Numbered from the stretch's first letter, positions 24,580 through 37,195 are shown. The stretch: 64,000 nucleotides of DNA from Volvox africanus (GCA_030268105.1 BSDZ01000014.1:2190501-2254500); one strand, 5' to 3'. Numbers and translations: made by a program. The notes: a model not told the origin generated them from the sequence alone.

Positions 24580-25946
24580 TTAAATGTCCACAATTACAAA
24601 AACTTCAGAGTCTTCCGGGCGTTCCACAATCGACATGGCGCTGTACGTGATGGCCTTGATCTCCGTACCGACCTCGTGCAAGTCCCGGTCGAAGATTTCC
24701 CCTTCCCTGGAGCAATGCCAGTGGTATAATGGTAACGGCGGCAAGGGACAGAGGGGCAACAAGAGAGGTTCGGGATAGCAGGAGGGCAAGCGCATATACA
24801 CACATACACGTGTACGCACCACACACAGCAGCGGGGCTCCGCCCAGATAAAGGTGTCGCTGGTGAGGTATGCCACTCAGGACGCCCACGAGGGGTGAGGT
24901 GGGAGCCCTCTGGGGCAGAACGTACGTGGCGAATGAGACCCCTGGGGTCTCCGATCCTCTCTCCCACCAGCTCCTGGGCTTCCCTGTTTACCTCCTCTGC
25001 TGGTGGAGATGGGTCGTGTACGATATGTGTGATCACATACAGCGGCTTGCGAGCTGACCGGTGCCGGCACCAACGGGGGAGCAGAGTTGACAGCGGCACT
25101 GGGGTCCGTGGTAGTGGGCAGCTTCCCCGACCCCCCGACCCACCCCCCCACCCCCTGACCCCCCGACCCACCCTTCCGCCTCGATGATGAAGTTGTTGCG
25201 ATCCAGGGCGGTGATCTTCACGTCGGTCGCCAGGAAGAGCTCAGTGGAGAAGACGAACAGCAGCTCGTCCAGGAAGGCGAAGAGAAGCGAGGGCAGGTCG
25301 TGTCCCTCCGCCCGGTACCTCCTGTCACCGATACCGAGTGCAAGGAAGTGGAGGATGTCGTTTTCGTTGTCTTTTAGGGGCTTATGTGATGGCGACAGTC
25401 ATTGTGGCTAGCTGTTGGTGCGGAAGGGTGAGCAGCTGAGCACACATCTGCCCATGGAGCGCTGAGGTGGGGTGGGGGAACCCGAACTGAGAAGAAATAC
25501 ACATCCACAAACCCCTTCCGGCCTTTCACCTCTCCCCACAACCCGTTACCATTACGTGTGCATACACACACATACACATACACGATTCACTCTTTACTCT
25601 CGGGACCTCTTCATTCTTCCCCCAGCCCCCCCATTCAGTTCCCGAAACCGCACCAACTAAGTGAAGGTGCCGACGAGAGTCATCCCCTCCCCGGATGGGG
25701 ATCCGAACGCCGTGGTTATTATGGTTTCGGCGCCGTGAAGAAAGAAAACAGAAGAGGAAGGGACAAGGGTGGCGAAAGAGAAAAAAGGGGAAAAGCCGTA
25801 CCTGGTCGTCCGAGGCCGTACATACTCCAGGGGGGATATATAATTGAACATCGCCAGAGCACAGTTCTCGAAGGCCTCCTTCAAATCGTGGCCCCCTGCG
25901 TGCACCATGTCTATGTCTATGTCTATGTCTATGTCTATGTATGTGC

Positions 25947-25986
<40 letters not shown>

Positions 25987-27122
25987 GCATGTGTATGTGT
26001 GCGATTTGCGTCTATATACGTAACCCCCTTCAGGTCTGGCGGGTGGCGTTTGAGAGGTCTGGCGGCAGCGCGCACACACACAAATACACACACTGAGGTG
26101 ACGTGTCTGTGTATGGTTCATGCTCGCAGGGCTCAACTCCCGCCTATCAACTGAATGTACGATGAACCGATCTTGATGATCGCATATCCCCACCTGCTCT
26201 TCCGTACGGTCTTGTTCGTAACCTCTCCTTATGGTTTGATTCATTAAATAATTGTCATTACAGTTTTTTTCGTTAACCTTTTCCTGGTTTATTTGAATCG
26301 TTTTACTAAGTCGTTTAGGAATCTCCTTTGCTTGCTGAACTCCTGGTGTTTCTGCCAACTACGACTTCAGCTAAAATGTCAGAGAGTTTCAGTCCCCCAC
26401 GTAATCCAAGAGATAAGTAACGAAGGTACTCACACGCGTGCAGCTGGACGTCGGCAGTGTGGTCCAGATCTGTGTGACAAGGAGCAGTACGAATGGTGTA
26501 CGACGTTGCATACCGTATGATGTTCGGGAGCACATTTCACAAGAAAGCATGCACAAACCACAACACTGCACGCTGGGCAGCGACCAATCCTGCAACCCTG
26601 CTGCTATTTATGTATGTTTTACAAACTGCTATGCCCCTTAGGCAGATTGACAATAGCTTTGCCCGAAGTGTTCGCCATTGAAGAGTACAGATGGGGACAA
26701 GATAAAGCCCTCGTATGACACCCACATTCAAATTTATAGGTTCCAACAGCGGCTGACCGGTACGCTGGCAGGGCTTCGCCGCTTCCCACATCCATCCGTA
26801 TCCCAGATGGCCACCCCTGGTCGTCCTCATTAGTGAGAATCCCTTGGAAATTGTCTTCTTTTCTGTCTCCACTGTGTGTCAATTTGTCCAGCTCAGAGCG
26901 TCTGGATGCGTTTTCGACGGCCATGACGTTTTCTGCGATGTCGGATTCTCCCAACTGGGTTAAACCCAAATCGTATTCCGATGAGCCTGGATTTTCAAAT
27001 GCTCTTCCGGAAGACGTAGGTGTGCAGAGGCCTTGCTCGGATGCCGGTTCAGCCGAGTCCTGTTCCTGTGCGCGCATCCGTCGTCTTGCGTTCGGGCGCT
27101 GCGGTAACGCGCCATCTTCCAT
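24580..27122 (-). CDS. Archease with long N-terminal extension
   Basis: Five exons on the minus strand (27122-26726, 26469-26434, 25895-25802, 25318-25172, 24706-24580) join in phase into 801 nt, 266 residues. From residue 129 the protein is a full archease domain: YKFEYLDHTADVQLHAWG with the conserved metal-site Asp, GHDLKEAFENCALAMF, AEGHDLPSLLFAFLDE, FSTE, GTEIKAITYSAM and the C-terminal EVFVIVDI. Archease activates RtcB RNA ligase, speeding guanylylation and turnover in tRNA splicing and RNA repair. The domain alone is about 138 residues, as in other archeases. The roughly 128 residues before it are hydrophilic, rich in Glu, Asp and Ser, and lie wholly in exon 1. They have no obvious transit-peptide character. 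The gene is divergent from the PRXL2-type gene 0.5 kb away. Confidence 0.93.
25905..25998. repeat. Microsatellite in archease intron 2
   Basis: About five copies of TCTATG are followed by about ten TATATG/TGCATG units. It lies just upstream, in the gene's direction, of the acceptor of archease exon 3 and is intronic. Confidence 0.85.
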
Positions 27123-27640
27123 TTTATAGAATATTTCGATTTAAATTGTATTGTCCAAAAAACAAAACCAGACTATCCTAATCAATATGTCTGCGATTAT
27201 CAGTATGCTGCAGCTTCCGCCCGGCAACTGACTGTAGAAGGCTTGGCAGGATGAAACCAAGCGTAGGAGTTTCAAAATCTAAGCAAAGTCTCAATTCTTT
27301 AAATGTTTGTCAGGTTTGTTTTGCTATGCCAAGTATGACGGTCTTACGCACACTGTCTCCGGAACCATCTGTTTCACACGAAATGGTCGCTGGCGCCAGA
27401 TAGCTCAACTCTCGATTTTAGGTAACTAATGTGATGTTGAACACAAAAGATTCATGTTTATATATACATTGGTCTAAAAGTGAAACGAAAAATGCCAACA
27501 ATGAATTGTGTGGTGTAAACCTGTTTGGAAATGTATTACCTTTCAGCTCAACTGTGGCAGAATCTTTAATATCCAAACTCTAAAAGGCTCAATATATTGT
27601 AAGGTGAATATACTATCATCTACCGGTACGAACCTTAGAG
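27123..27640. promoter_or_regulatory. Divergent promoter region, archease and PRXL2-type gene
   Basis: The two start codons face away from each other, 518 bp apart, so both promoters and 5' UTRs must fit here. The middle is AT-rich. No consensus element could be assigned with confidence. Confidence 0.55.
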
Positions 27641-29091
27641 ATGGCAAGGATGGCTAGTCGGGCTCTGGCCCCCCTTTCGTCTATCGCTAACGCCGTGCTG
27701 CGGACGGGGGACGGCGCAGAAGTCATCGCAAGATCACTCTGGCAGTCACAACCGTTAGCAATTCTAGTCCTGCGGCGTCCGGGATGCGGTAGGCGAACGG
27801 TCGTTATCGCCGCGCACGCGTGTGTTTTTGCTGGAGTGTTTGCGTCTGCGTTTTCTTTGTTTGCTTGTTTGTTTGTCTCTTGGTTTGTGCGTCGTGCGTC
27901 TGTCGTTGTCGCACTGCCTTCGCATTCTTACTATCTGCTCCTAGATCAGTTCTAGTGCCGATCTGCTGTTATCCAATTCACTACATCGTAAGAACAAATT
28001 CATCGCATTCCAAACGACACCCGATGTGGGTCCTGTCCCTACCAGATGTGGAATTTCTCAGCATGGACCAATACGATACACCAAAACTACATAAACCCTC
28101 CACTACATACCACTACATACCACCACACACCACCACAAGGCCAGCGGCATACCCTGCGGTTAGGCAAGTGTGCGGTGGTGTGAGTCAGCTTTCACTTTCA
28201 CTTGCCATTATATACCCTTGACCACGCTGGGGCCGCCGCCAAGAGCCTTTTCATGTCGTAAAGGTCATCCTAAGGAAACCCATTCACTGAGTAACATATC
28301 CCTCCTATTATTTCCGACCCTTCTATTATTTCCGACGCTCAACTGTGGCAAAGTTCCCCGCTGCCGTTCCTTCCCGCATGCAGTCCTGTGTCGTGATGAG
28401 GCGCAGCGGCTTTGGAAATTGAAACCCGAGTTCGATAGACTGGGAGTAGGGCTGGTATGTGTCGTACACGAATGGATCCCTCGGGAGGTGGGTTCAGGGT
28501 TTCGGAGGGGGTGTGCGTGTCCGTTTTTGAACTCTCAAACTCTTGGCCAAAGTCAAAGTCAAAATCCGAGGGCAAACATGTCTCCCAAGCACCTGTCATA
28601 CATTCGGAATAAGAACTGACTCCCGGCCCTCTGCCCTCTCCCTCCTGTACCTTCTCTAGTATCCTTTCCACATCCCCCCTTGGGTACCCCTCCGTACACA
28701 TCAGGTGAACGCCTTCGCATCGGGCTTCTGGCCCGGGCCGATATACCACGACCATGAGAAGGCCTTCTACTCAGCGCTTAATGAGGGCAAACCCCTCCGC
28801 GGCAGCATCTGGGGCCTGTTCCTTCCCTGGAGCGCCGTGTGGCAGCGCATCCGGGCAGCCTCGCGTAATGTGCCCGATCATAATATAGTGGGGGATGGCT
28901 TCACGATGGGCGGTGCGATGGTTGTACGGCGCGGTGGCGGACCCGGCAGCGGCAACGAAACCGTGGCTTGGATGCACTTGGAAAGTGAGATTGGGAAGGT
29001 GGCGGATCCGGAAGCGGTGCTGGCGGCGGCGAAAGAGGCAGCGGCGGCGGCGGCACCAGACTCCTCCCGGCCACTGAGTGGCCCTCAGTGA
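27641..29091 (+). CDS. PRXL2/FAM213-type thioredoxin-fold protein
   Basis: Three exons (27641-27788, 28384-28487, 28705-29091) join in phase into 639 nt, 212 residues, ATG to TGA. The core is SLWQSQPLAILVLRRPGC followed by VLCRDEAQRLWKLKPEFDRL. This places a CxxC (CVLC) where peroxiredoxin-like 2 proteins have theirs, with the typical RRPGCxxC context. Later blocks also match: VNAFASGFW, YHDHEKAFYSAL, GDGFTMGGAMVV and DPEAVLAAAKEA. The family (AhpC/TSA_2) has a thioredoxin fold and redox or prostaglandin-F synthase activity in animals; the substrate in algae is not known. The first roughly 25 residues are not strongly targeting-like. A TGTAA motif lies at 29163-29167. The C-terminus is Ala-rich as in neighbouring genes. 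Confidence 0.88.
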
Positions 29092-29976
29092 CACTATTGT
29101 ACGGAACAAGAGCTTATATGGCGCTTAACAATTACCACATTAGTTTTTGATATGCTTAAGATTGTAAAAGGGTGCTACCTACACTGTGGGCGGCTCCTAC
29201 GTATAATGCTTACTTGTGTAAATGAAAGAAGACATCGCGGCGTCGGTATTTGCCGTACACTTGTATATGATTCTTCGGAATGCATCATAACGCGGGATAT
29301 GCAAACACATCCGGATACACCAGGAAGTAAGTGATAATTATCAAAAAGAGTATTTGCTTTTTGCGTCAGTGGGTCGGGCGCAGTGCAATGTTTTGTACGG
29401 CACAGGAGACGTTGAATATGATAATAATAAGTAGAAGTAGTAGTGGTAGTAGTAATAGCTGTACAAACGGGTTACAGAAGATGTACTGCGTCTCCAATTC
29501 GCCCTCAATTCACAGTTCAGGATTGATGTGTTAAGTCCACCTTGCGCAGGTGTGTACCCACCTTCTCCAAATGCGTTTTGCAAAAACATTATATGCGTAT
29601 ATATATGCGTTCTACACCAGCTTTTTGAAGCCATCGTAAGCCCTTAATGCGAATTAAGGCAAGCAGCGAGAAGGCCGCGTACGAAATACACCGACCAACA
29701 GACGTGTCCTATTTGTTGCTGATTTACCGTACACCCCAGCTCCAGGATCCTTTCCGCACCTAAAGCTTTAAACGGTCAACCGTTACTGCAACCAATCAAC
29801 GGTTGATGGCGAGATAAAGGCTGTAAAGCCACCAGTTAATCCTGACCCTTCCCCCTCCCCAGCAGTACCAGCAGTACCCCAAGTCTCAACGACTCTCCTT
29901 CCCCTTATCACCATCACCATCACCATCACCCTCACCATTCCGGGCCCCGGTGTATGTATTACCACCAATAACAGTA
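29092..29976. other. Convergent 3' regions
   Basis: Lies between the PRXL2-type stop and the putative stop of the minus-strand gene. Contains a CACCAT repeat near 29905-29935 and no supported gene. Confidence 0.4.
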
Positions 29977-31317
29977 TCAGTACCACCCAGCCCCGCTGCC
30001 TCCACCACCGTCGCCACCGCCGCTGCGGCTACGGCTGGGTGCAGCCGCCGCGGCCGCTCCGTCCTCAGCGGAGGCCATGATGCTGTTGAGGATGCGTGTC
30101 GTACGGGCACTGAAGCGGCGCAGGCGGCCGTTCTCATCTCGTCCCCAGGAGCCCCCAACTCGGCCTGTGGGCCCGACCCGAGGGGACTGCGTGTGTGCAT
30201 GTGCGTCCTCTTATTGTACATATATTCTATATCATATGATTATAAAAAATATATAATAGCAATATATATATAACACAATATACAACGTTTTAAACCCTAA
30301 AACTCTATTATATATCAAATATAATAATATAGTGTATATATCATAATATTATATGACATTGTACTATATCATGATAATATTACAATATCTTGCAGTAACA
30401 ATAGATATGCATGTATATTAGGATCACCCTAGTCATACGCCGTACAATTAGGCCTTAGCAAGCAGTTAAGACACCCCGTTCTCTTTGCTGGTCTTGTACG
30501 ACCCCGCATCATCTCCCCCCCCCAAGGAGATCCCAAACCCCTGCCTCCCCTCTTTACCACTCGCTAGCATCTTGAGCGCATCTGGGGAAAGCTGAGCCAG
30601 GGAAGATGCTACGGCGCCACCGCCGCCGTTCAGACCGTCCGGGTCCGCCGCCACCGCGTCGTCACGTCGCCGCCAAGTACGAGCCCCCGGCGCCGACCGC
30701 CCTTCCAGACCGCGAACCTCCCCCGAACCCTCCAGCATCGTCGTCTCCGATTCGTTCGTACCGCCAAGGTACCGTCCGTACGGACTGGTGAATTCGTCGT
30801 CCTCAGGAATGGTGCTGTTGTCGTATAGCCCGCCTGCAGCAGTTGCGCCGGCGGCACCGCCGTCGCCGTTGCCGCCTCTGCCTCGGCGGCGGCGTATCGG
30901 CGTTTGGAGGATCTCCTTTAACCCAGACCCCACGCGCTGCAGTACGCCTGCAGCGCCACCTCCGCCACTGGAAGCAGCGGGTCTATTACCCCACTTCCCG
31001 TCGTACCTTTCTTCCTTAATGCCACCGTACGGCATTTCAATTTTTTGATCCACCTGCATGTCGACGTCATACAGCTGCTTGCCTATCGTAGGTGCGGCTT
31101 CGCCGCCGTACTTGTGCGTTTTGAAGTCGCCTCCTGCGGGATCCTCTGATGGCTCGACAGCACGGTGGCGGCGGCCGCCGCCAGCCCTCGCCGCCGCTAC
31201 CAATCCGCCGAACAGACAGCCCACTACGAATCCGCACGCCAGGCCCACCTGCCAGGGGGCCACTTGAGGTGCCGAACGACGTCCACGGCAGCAGCCATTG
31301 CACATAGGGTGTAGCAT
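29977..31317 (-). CDS. Membrane-anchored protein, unknown
   Basis: A long exon begins at ATG 31317 and stays open to 30466 (283 codons). It has a Cys-rich start, one clear transmembrane helix at about residues 24-46 (VGLACGFVVGCLFGGLVAAA), then a basic Arg/His patch and a long soluble tail with Gly/Ala and Asn-rich stretches. Near the end is QLSPDALKMLASGKEG. A second minus-strand exon-like block (30164-29977) encodes GRDENGRLRRFSARTTRIL and ends in a stop. It starts after a good acceptor and may be the true C-terminus, but the donor linking the two is not resolved. No family was recognised. Confidence 0.5.
30232..30425. other. AT-rich spacer
   Basis: A run of about 190 bp is almost purely A/T, with overlapping TATATA and AATAT stretches. 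It lies between the two minus-strand exon candidates and would be intronic if they belong together. Confidence 0.6.
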
Positions 31318-31694
31318 CCCTTTATTGAGAGCTTTCCCCTACTGCTACTGCTACTGCTACTACCACTGAGTTTATTTTTATTTCATTCGCATCGCGATTG
31401 TCTTGCGTTGCGTTGCAGCGTCGCAGCGTTGGGGCCGATGGATAGACCCATGGGTCGAAAAAGCCCGATGTCACTTTTTTACTAAGCTGCTGCCAATCAG
31501 AAGAAAGTGAAGGTCACTAAAACATCACATACACCACAATGATCACAGGGATGGTAACATCCTTTGACTCTCAAAGGTACGACACATATAAGTATCCTCA
31601 GATGGAGAAGCAAGGCACAGTGCGACATAGGTAATGACGCCATGTATAAATAAGTAATGACGCCATGACGTTGTTTCATATCATGGTACGTCAA
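31318..31694. other. Short intergenic region
   Basis: Holds CTACTG repeats near 31340-31365 and the perfect palindrome GACCCATGGGTC at 31445-31456. No gene seen. Confidence 0.45.
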
Positions 31695-34600
31695 TTACGT
31701 AACACCACGTGACGTACCCTTTGGGCTTTTTAGGCGCAGCTGGGGCCCTATGTCAGATCCGGAAGACAAAGAGACTGGGGCTTGGTGAGCGACAGTCGCC
31801 GCTGCTGAAGGAGAATTGCGCAACGGTAGTTGGGTCCGCGACGGCTGCAGCAGGGGCGCCATTGACGGCTGTGGCGGCCGCGACGGCGGCGGCGGCAGAA
31901 GGCGCACTGCGGGGCAGCTGCCCTCCACAGCATCCAAAACAAATGAGTTGACCCCCTGCTGTACAGTACCGCCGCCGCCGAGGATCCTTCCGTACAACGG
32001 CTGCGGCTGCGGCGGGCAGATTTGCTCTGACATCATGCCTCGAGCAAGCAGCTCGCGTTGACTTACCCAGTGGCGAGTCAACGCCACAACGCAGGTCTCC
32101 ATCGCCTGCAAAGCTTGTCGCTGGCGCTGCTGGTGCCGCTGCGGTGGCGGAGGCGGAGGCGCTGCCGCCGCCGTTGGACCTACAGGCGAGCCAGCGGGGG
32201 TTGAGACCGTGCCGCTGGGATCGGGAGATGGCGCTTTTCCTCCTGGCGCCGTGCGATCTAAATGATCCGAAACCACAGTCGTCGTCGTCGTCGTCGTGGG
32301 CAGTGGTGGCGGCGGTCTCTGGAAGCTGACGGCGGCGAGTTCTGGTGAGGTTGCGTCAACGTCAATAACGGTGACGTAACCGGCTGCACGCCGGGCATTT
32401 CATGGAGAAATGTAATATGAGGGGAGGGGAGGGGAGGGGAGGGGAGCATCGAGAGGGGAAGCCATCTGATTCCAAGGGGGCCCGGAATGGAAGGTGAAAA
32501 TTCCAAGACTGCAGCCCAAGTTCAAATTTGTGGAGGAAATAAGTTAGTATACGATTGCCGTACAACACCATTTAGCCATGATCCGACGATCCCGGTACGG
32601 ACGGTACGCATGGAGTTAAAGGGACTTCGAAAAGAGGGTTTTGTCGCCGCCTACCTGACGTGTCACCTGCTGCAACAAAAACCGCAACACGCTTTTCGGT
32701 AACAGGCACCTCAAGCTTTAAGATGATGCGGTACGGTAGCAGTTGTGATTGCGGTTGAGGTTGCGACTGCAGCTTTGTCGTTGAGGACAGTGGCGGTTGC
32801 GATGATCCCTTTTGTTGTTGTTCGCGCCGGCCAGGCGTGGCGTCATTGTACAGCATTTTACCGCCACCGCCGCCGCCGCCGTACGGGACTGTCTGCCTTT
32901 CATTTGCAGAGGACGGGAACTGCGGCCGGCCGATGGAGCACCTGGGCAGGGACCGTTGACCCGCAGGTATATTGTTATCCGCCGCCACCCGTACCGGCGT
33001 CGGTACGGCACCCGGCGAGGAGCTCGCGGCCGCTGTTGACCATTTGCTGCAGTTGGCTGAAGTCTGACAGGAAAAACCCTTGATCCCTCCATCTGACGCC
33101 GCTTTGAATCTGACGCCACCGCCACCGCCGCCTCCGTCGCCGCTATCAGGATTACTCCCAACAGATGCCTGTGGCCGCTCAAGCTCGAAAAGTAATATGT
33201 ACGGCACCCTCTGTACCAAGTCCTCCGAGGCGGCGGTGGCGGCGGCACCTAAAAAGATGGCATCACCACCACCGCCGTTGCCGTCACTGCTGCCGTCGCC
33301 CTGCCACACCGCCGCTGTGGGAGAGACATCTGGATTCCCACCGACGCTGCCAGTGGCCCAGCCTGGCAGTGTGATTGACTTGGTTGCCTGTTTAGGCAGG
33401 TACATATGTCGCAGATTGGAGCGTGGCGGCTGTGACAGGCATGTATGGCGGCGGATATGATTTAATTATCGGATTGGATATGATATTCAATGCATATCAT
33501 AATGTATAATGTATTACGTTTTACCTATTACGTATTATGCTTATGTATTACGTGTTATGTATTACCATTATGTATAATAAACCCTAATCCTTAATGAGCA
33601 GTATTTGTAAATTAAGTATTTTTATCAATTTTATTATCAATTATTAATTTTACTATTAATTATTTTTCGAACGTGTAATTGTTGTGATATTCGGTCACAC
33701 TTCCTCTACCTTCCTAACGATAGATATTCTCGGTGGGATCTAGGTCTTGCCTGCTTAGGCTGTTTCTGTCATGAAGACATGAAGTTTCTGTCATGGCGTA
33801 AGACTGGCGTTTGGTCTTCTGACGCTGAGCCAGCAATCTCTTGCCTAACCAGTGCGTTCGACGATCTAAACGGAGGGTACGACACTTAAGTCTTTGACTA
33901 TATACTTAGCGAGGTTCTGATACCTCATCAGCTGTTTGTAACATCTATTGCTCGGCCAGACTTTTGGAGTGTCTTTGTGGCTTGAGGCATAGTGGCAGCT
34001 CGCTTGTCCAGCATTGTGGTGAACTGGACCTTTTCTCAACTGTTGCGACAACAGTTTCACAACAGTAATTGGTTCTTCATTATTTTAACCAGGTGGGTTT
34101 TCGCTTGGATCATCCATTTGACTTACCCGCTCTACGACCACGCCGCTGCAAGTTACCGTTGCCGTCAGCTTGCCAACAACGACCCGCGGGTCGGCAACTG
34201 CTTCTCCTTCACCACGACGGGATACCGTGGTGATACCGCGATGAAAATCAAGGCCCTCACCGCCGCTGCCACCGCTGCCACCGCTGCTGGCAGTTCTTGC
34301 GGCTTGGTGCAGACCTTTGCTGTCTTGCTCTTGGTGCTGGTTGATGCTTTCCATTGCTGCTGCTGCTGTTGATGGCGGACGGAGCTGGGGACCCAGAAAC
34401 AAAATCCTGTATGTTCATTGCATTGAAGTAGGAAAGAACGCGAGCTTACAACGATAATGCTAAAACCAAAAAATGAAAGGAATGGCAAGAAGGGGAAGAA
34501 AAGGCGAGATGGATTAAGTTCATTTGTGAAGTGTGACGTGTGAGAAAAATCGCTCCGTATTAGATCTTGATCAAGATTCAATAAATAAACAAATAAATAC

Positions 34601-35040
34601 ATGAATAGCAAGCCGTCGGTCGCACCAGCACCAGCACCAGCATCAGCATCGGGAGATTTTAAAATAGAGTCTGTGCGCATAACAATCATTTGTAACAGCA
34701 ACCACTCGGCCACATCATTTGTAAAAAGGCCGCAAATATATCGCGATGATGATGCTCACCCCCGCAGAAGTAGGACTCGGTTAACGTCCAGATGAAAGTT
34801 CTCGGCCTCGCTCGTGACGTGGTGATGGAGATGGTGATGATGTCCACCACCACAGCCTCTACCAGCACTAACACCAACAGCGGCAGCTGATTGATGACGA
34901 CTTCCTGAAATAGCATTGCGCGATGACGACAACGGTTCGCGTTCCCGAACGTCATTACTGGCCGCAGCAGCAGACGTTCGTAGACATCCTCGCAACAGGA
35001 ACAGGACTCCAAGAAGGGCTAGGGCTGCTGATAAGGCCAT
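31695..35040 (-). CDS. Secretory or membrane protein, unknown, exon borders tentative
   Basis: The first exon runs from ATG 35040 to 34760. It starts with a signal-anchor-like segment (MALSAALALLGVLFLLRG) and ends NFHLDVNRVLLLRG before a GTGAGC donor. Further minus-strand exon candidates lie at about 34400-34090 (including VVVGKLTATVTCSGVVVE), 33405 to about 32660 (YILLFELERP, PYRIILKLEVPVTEKRVAVF) and 32276-31695 (METCVVALTRHWVSQRELL, then Pro/Gln-rich tail). The beta-strand-like alternating hydrophobics suggest a lumenal or C2-like fold. No family could be named, and the internal junctions were not all reconciled, so two genes remain possible. Confidence 0.4.
32421..32445. repeat. GGGGA pentamer run
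   Basis: Five consecutive GGGGA units on the plus strand, a candidate G-quadruplex. It falls in a likely intron of the minus-strand gene. Confidence 0.8.
33475..33690. repeat. AT-rich TATTACGT-like degenerate repeat
   Basis: Irregular copies of TATTACGTTTTAC and ATTATGTAT are followed by AATTTTATTA runs. The stretch is non-coding and probably intronic. Confidence 0.55.
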
Positions 35041-36430
35041 TTCTTCTTGCTCGGTCACGCACACAGCCCTGCCTAGGTAGTAATACCTGAACTGCCGAGA
35101 CGGTGGTGGTGTGTGTGTCTCGTCGTCGTATACATCCCTTAGCTTGCTCGCTTGTAACCAAAAACAAGCAATAAATGCTGGTCGATATAGTTGACGTCTG
35201 TTGCTATGTATGTGTACAACTATTGCTCCATCACATTTTCAGCTGCATGCTCAGATTGACAACAAATTTCCGCAAATGGAAAAGCAAATGGGCGGCAAGC
35301 AATCGCAAGCCATCTAGCAGCTCAATGACGTCCAACCTGCTGCGTTTATTATAATTTCTTATTTGCACTCCTGCCTTTACCTGACCTGCTTGGCGCCGGA
35401 GGCAGAATGAATGTGATTGGCAAATAGGGTACACACGGCAAATTTGGCGCGCGATTCCTGACTTGTCTTGAATGGGCGGGCTCTGCTGTGCCATCCAGAC
35501 GTATATACATGATGAGCGAGTGAGGCTGAAGGGTTGACCACTTCTACTGCCCATCATGCATCGGCAGCTTGAGTGCGATTTTTGTGAATCCGGTCCCAAG
35601 CAGCGATGAAGAAAGTACAGAACCAAGCAGGTCTCCAAGTCCGTTTTGATATTCAGAGGTTTATCCGTGCTTGCTTGTTGAGAGGTAATGCATGAACTGA
35701 AACCTACCGAGCAAGGTCGATCAGCGGCTATAAGTTCGATCTGGACTGCCAAGTGCTCATTTCTCGATGAGAACCGGGGTGGTAATGGATGTGCGGGTGC
35801 CGCATATCAGTGGGAGTGTGATCCGCATGGATAGATAGGAAGGCTCTTCGGTTGTGTCTTTGCGTGTCCGCCCTCACTGGCAGCAGGACCCATCGGCGGT
35901 TGAATGCTGAGATGATTCCTGCCTAATTGCAACACGCATAGTTATTTCCAGTAATGGCTACCATTTTGTGAGATTCCGCATTTTTTATTTTCTTACCAGA
36001 TTTCCGTATGTCGGTAGCTTGTATGCGTGTACGGCACACTCCAGGCCCCCGCAGACACCCTACCTGTAAGTTGTAACGGGGGAAGTCGCACCCCGGCATC
36101 ACGCGCTACTGCACATACCCTGTGTTGCATAAATAACCCACACACACCATTTGTGTCCATCTGGAGGCAACGAATACGGCAACAGAATGAAATCAAATAA
36201 GATGATGCGTCGACGGCCCTACCTACCTAGGTAGATCGATATCATACAAACGATCTGGGTTCGTCTCCGTAAAACGGTTTTTCAAATACTCGTTTTTGGC
36301 TGGTTGTTAGGAGTGTACAGTTATTTACGTGCACTTCGTTCGTTACTTTCAGCACTTCATGTTGTGCCACGGTTCGTTTCCCGCCGATGCGTAGGTCGAT
36401 GCGACCCTACAAGGCGAAGTGCTGTTTTGA
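35041..36430. other. Intergenic
   Basis: A minus-strand open frame at 35231-35752 (173 codons) ends in a helical stretch (LLDGLRLLAAHLLFHLRKF), but it has no recognised domain or splice context. Nothing else is supported. Confidence 0.35.
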
Positions 36431-37195
36431 TGAACGCATGAACGATCAATGCATATGAATGAACTTGCATGATATAAATGTATTCGTATACATTTATATA
36501 TGCATTTGGCATGTCACCATTATCCATCGCGACATCGCATCATGGCAAATCCGCCTAGCATGCATGAAATCCCGAATCATTGAAGTGCGCATTATGCTCG
36601 TGCTACGAAAAGATAAGTAATATTATTTGATATAATATTACTTGATTACAGCACACGTTGGGAGCGCCGCACTCGTCGCGATGCATGCCTTGCAACCGAA
36701 TATCGTTATTCGGACCCTTGCATCATCCGGATGCCGGAAAGGCTTATACGTTGTTATGCTTGGACATCGCCTATACGCAGTAGGGTTGTCACACTTAGGA
36801 TCGGCCTCCTAGTGTGAACCGTACGACATCGCGATGCCGCGAGTATAACAGATGCGAGGACGGCTAAGTTAGACAAGACATTCGATACCGGAGAACACTC
36901 ATGTGTTCTACATTATCATTGCTATACGCTACTCTACTTAGCCCGAGCTAAGCCTAAACTTCGCTATCACCGCCGCGTGATGATTGCTTGCTTCCGGCGC
37001 TGACGGCGATTACGTCCATTGCACCGCTTCGATCTGTAAGACTGTAAGTTATATCTCTTCTTGTCTTGAAGTCTTCCGCTGTCTCTGTTTGCTCGCGCTT
37101 GCCTTGCTGTACTTGCAAGTGCTCGTGCATCGGTGTCGAAAGCCTTCAGACGCGCAGATACTTATGAGCAAACACGAAGGGGAGGTACAACAAAT

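Noticed and set aside
29886..30221. Minus-strand 111-codon frame
   Set aside because: A different frame at the same place ends in a good terminal exon with coherent composition, so this one is probably a shadow.
35231..35752. Minus-strand 173-codon frame
   Set aside because: No recognised domain, and codon composition is unlike the neighbouring GC-rich exons. Probably chance.
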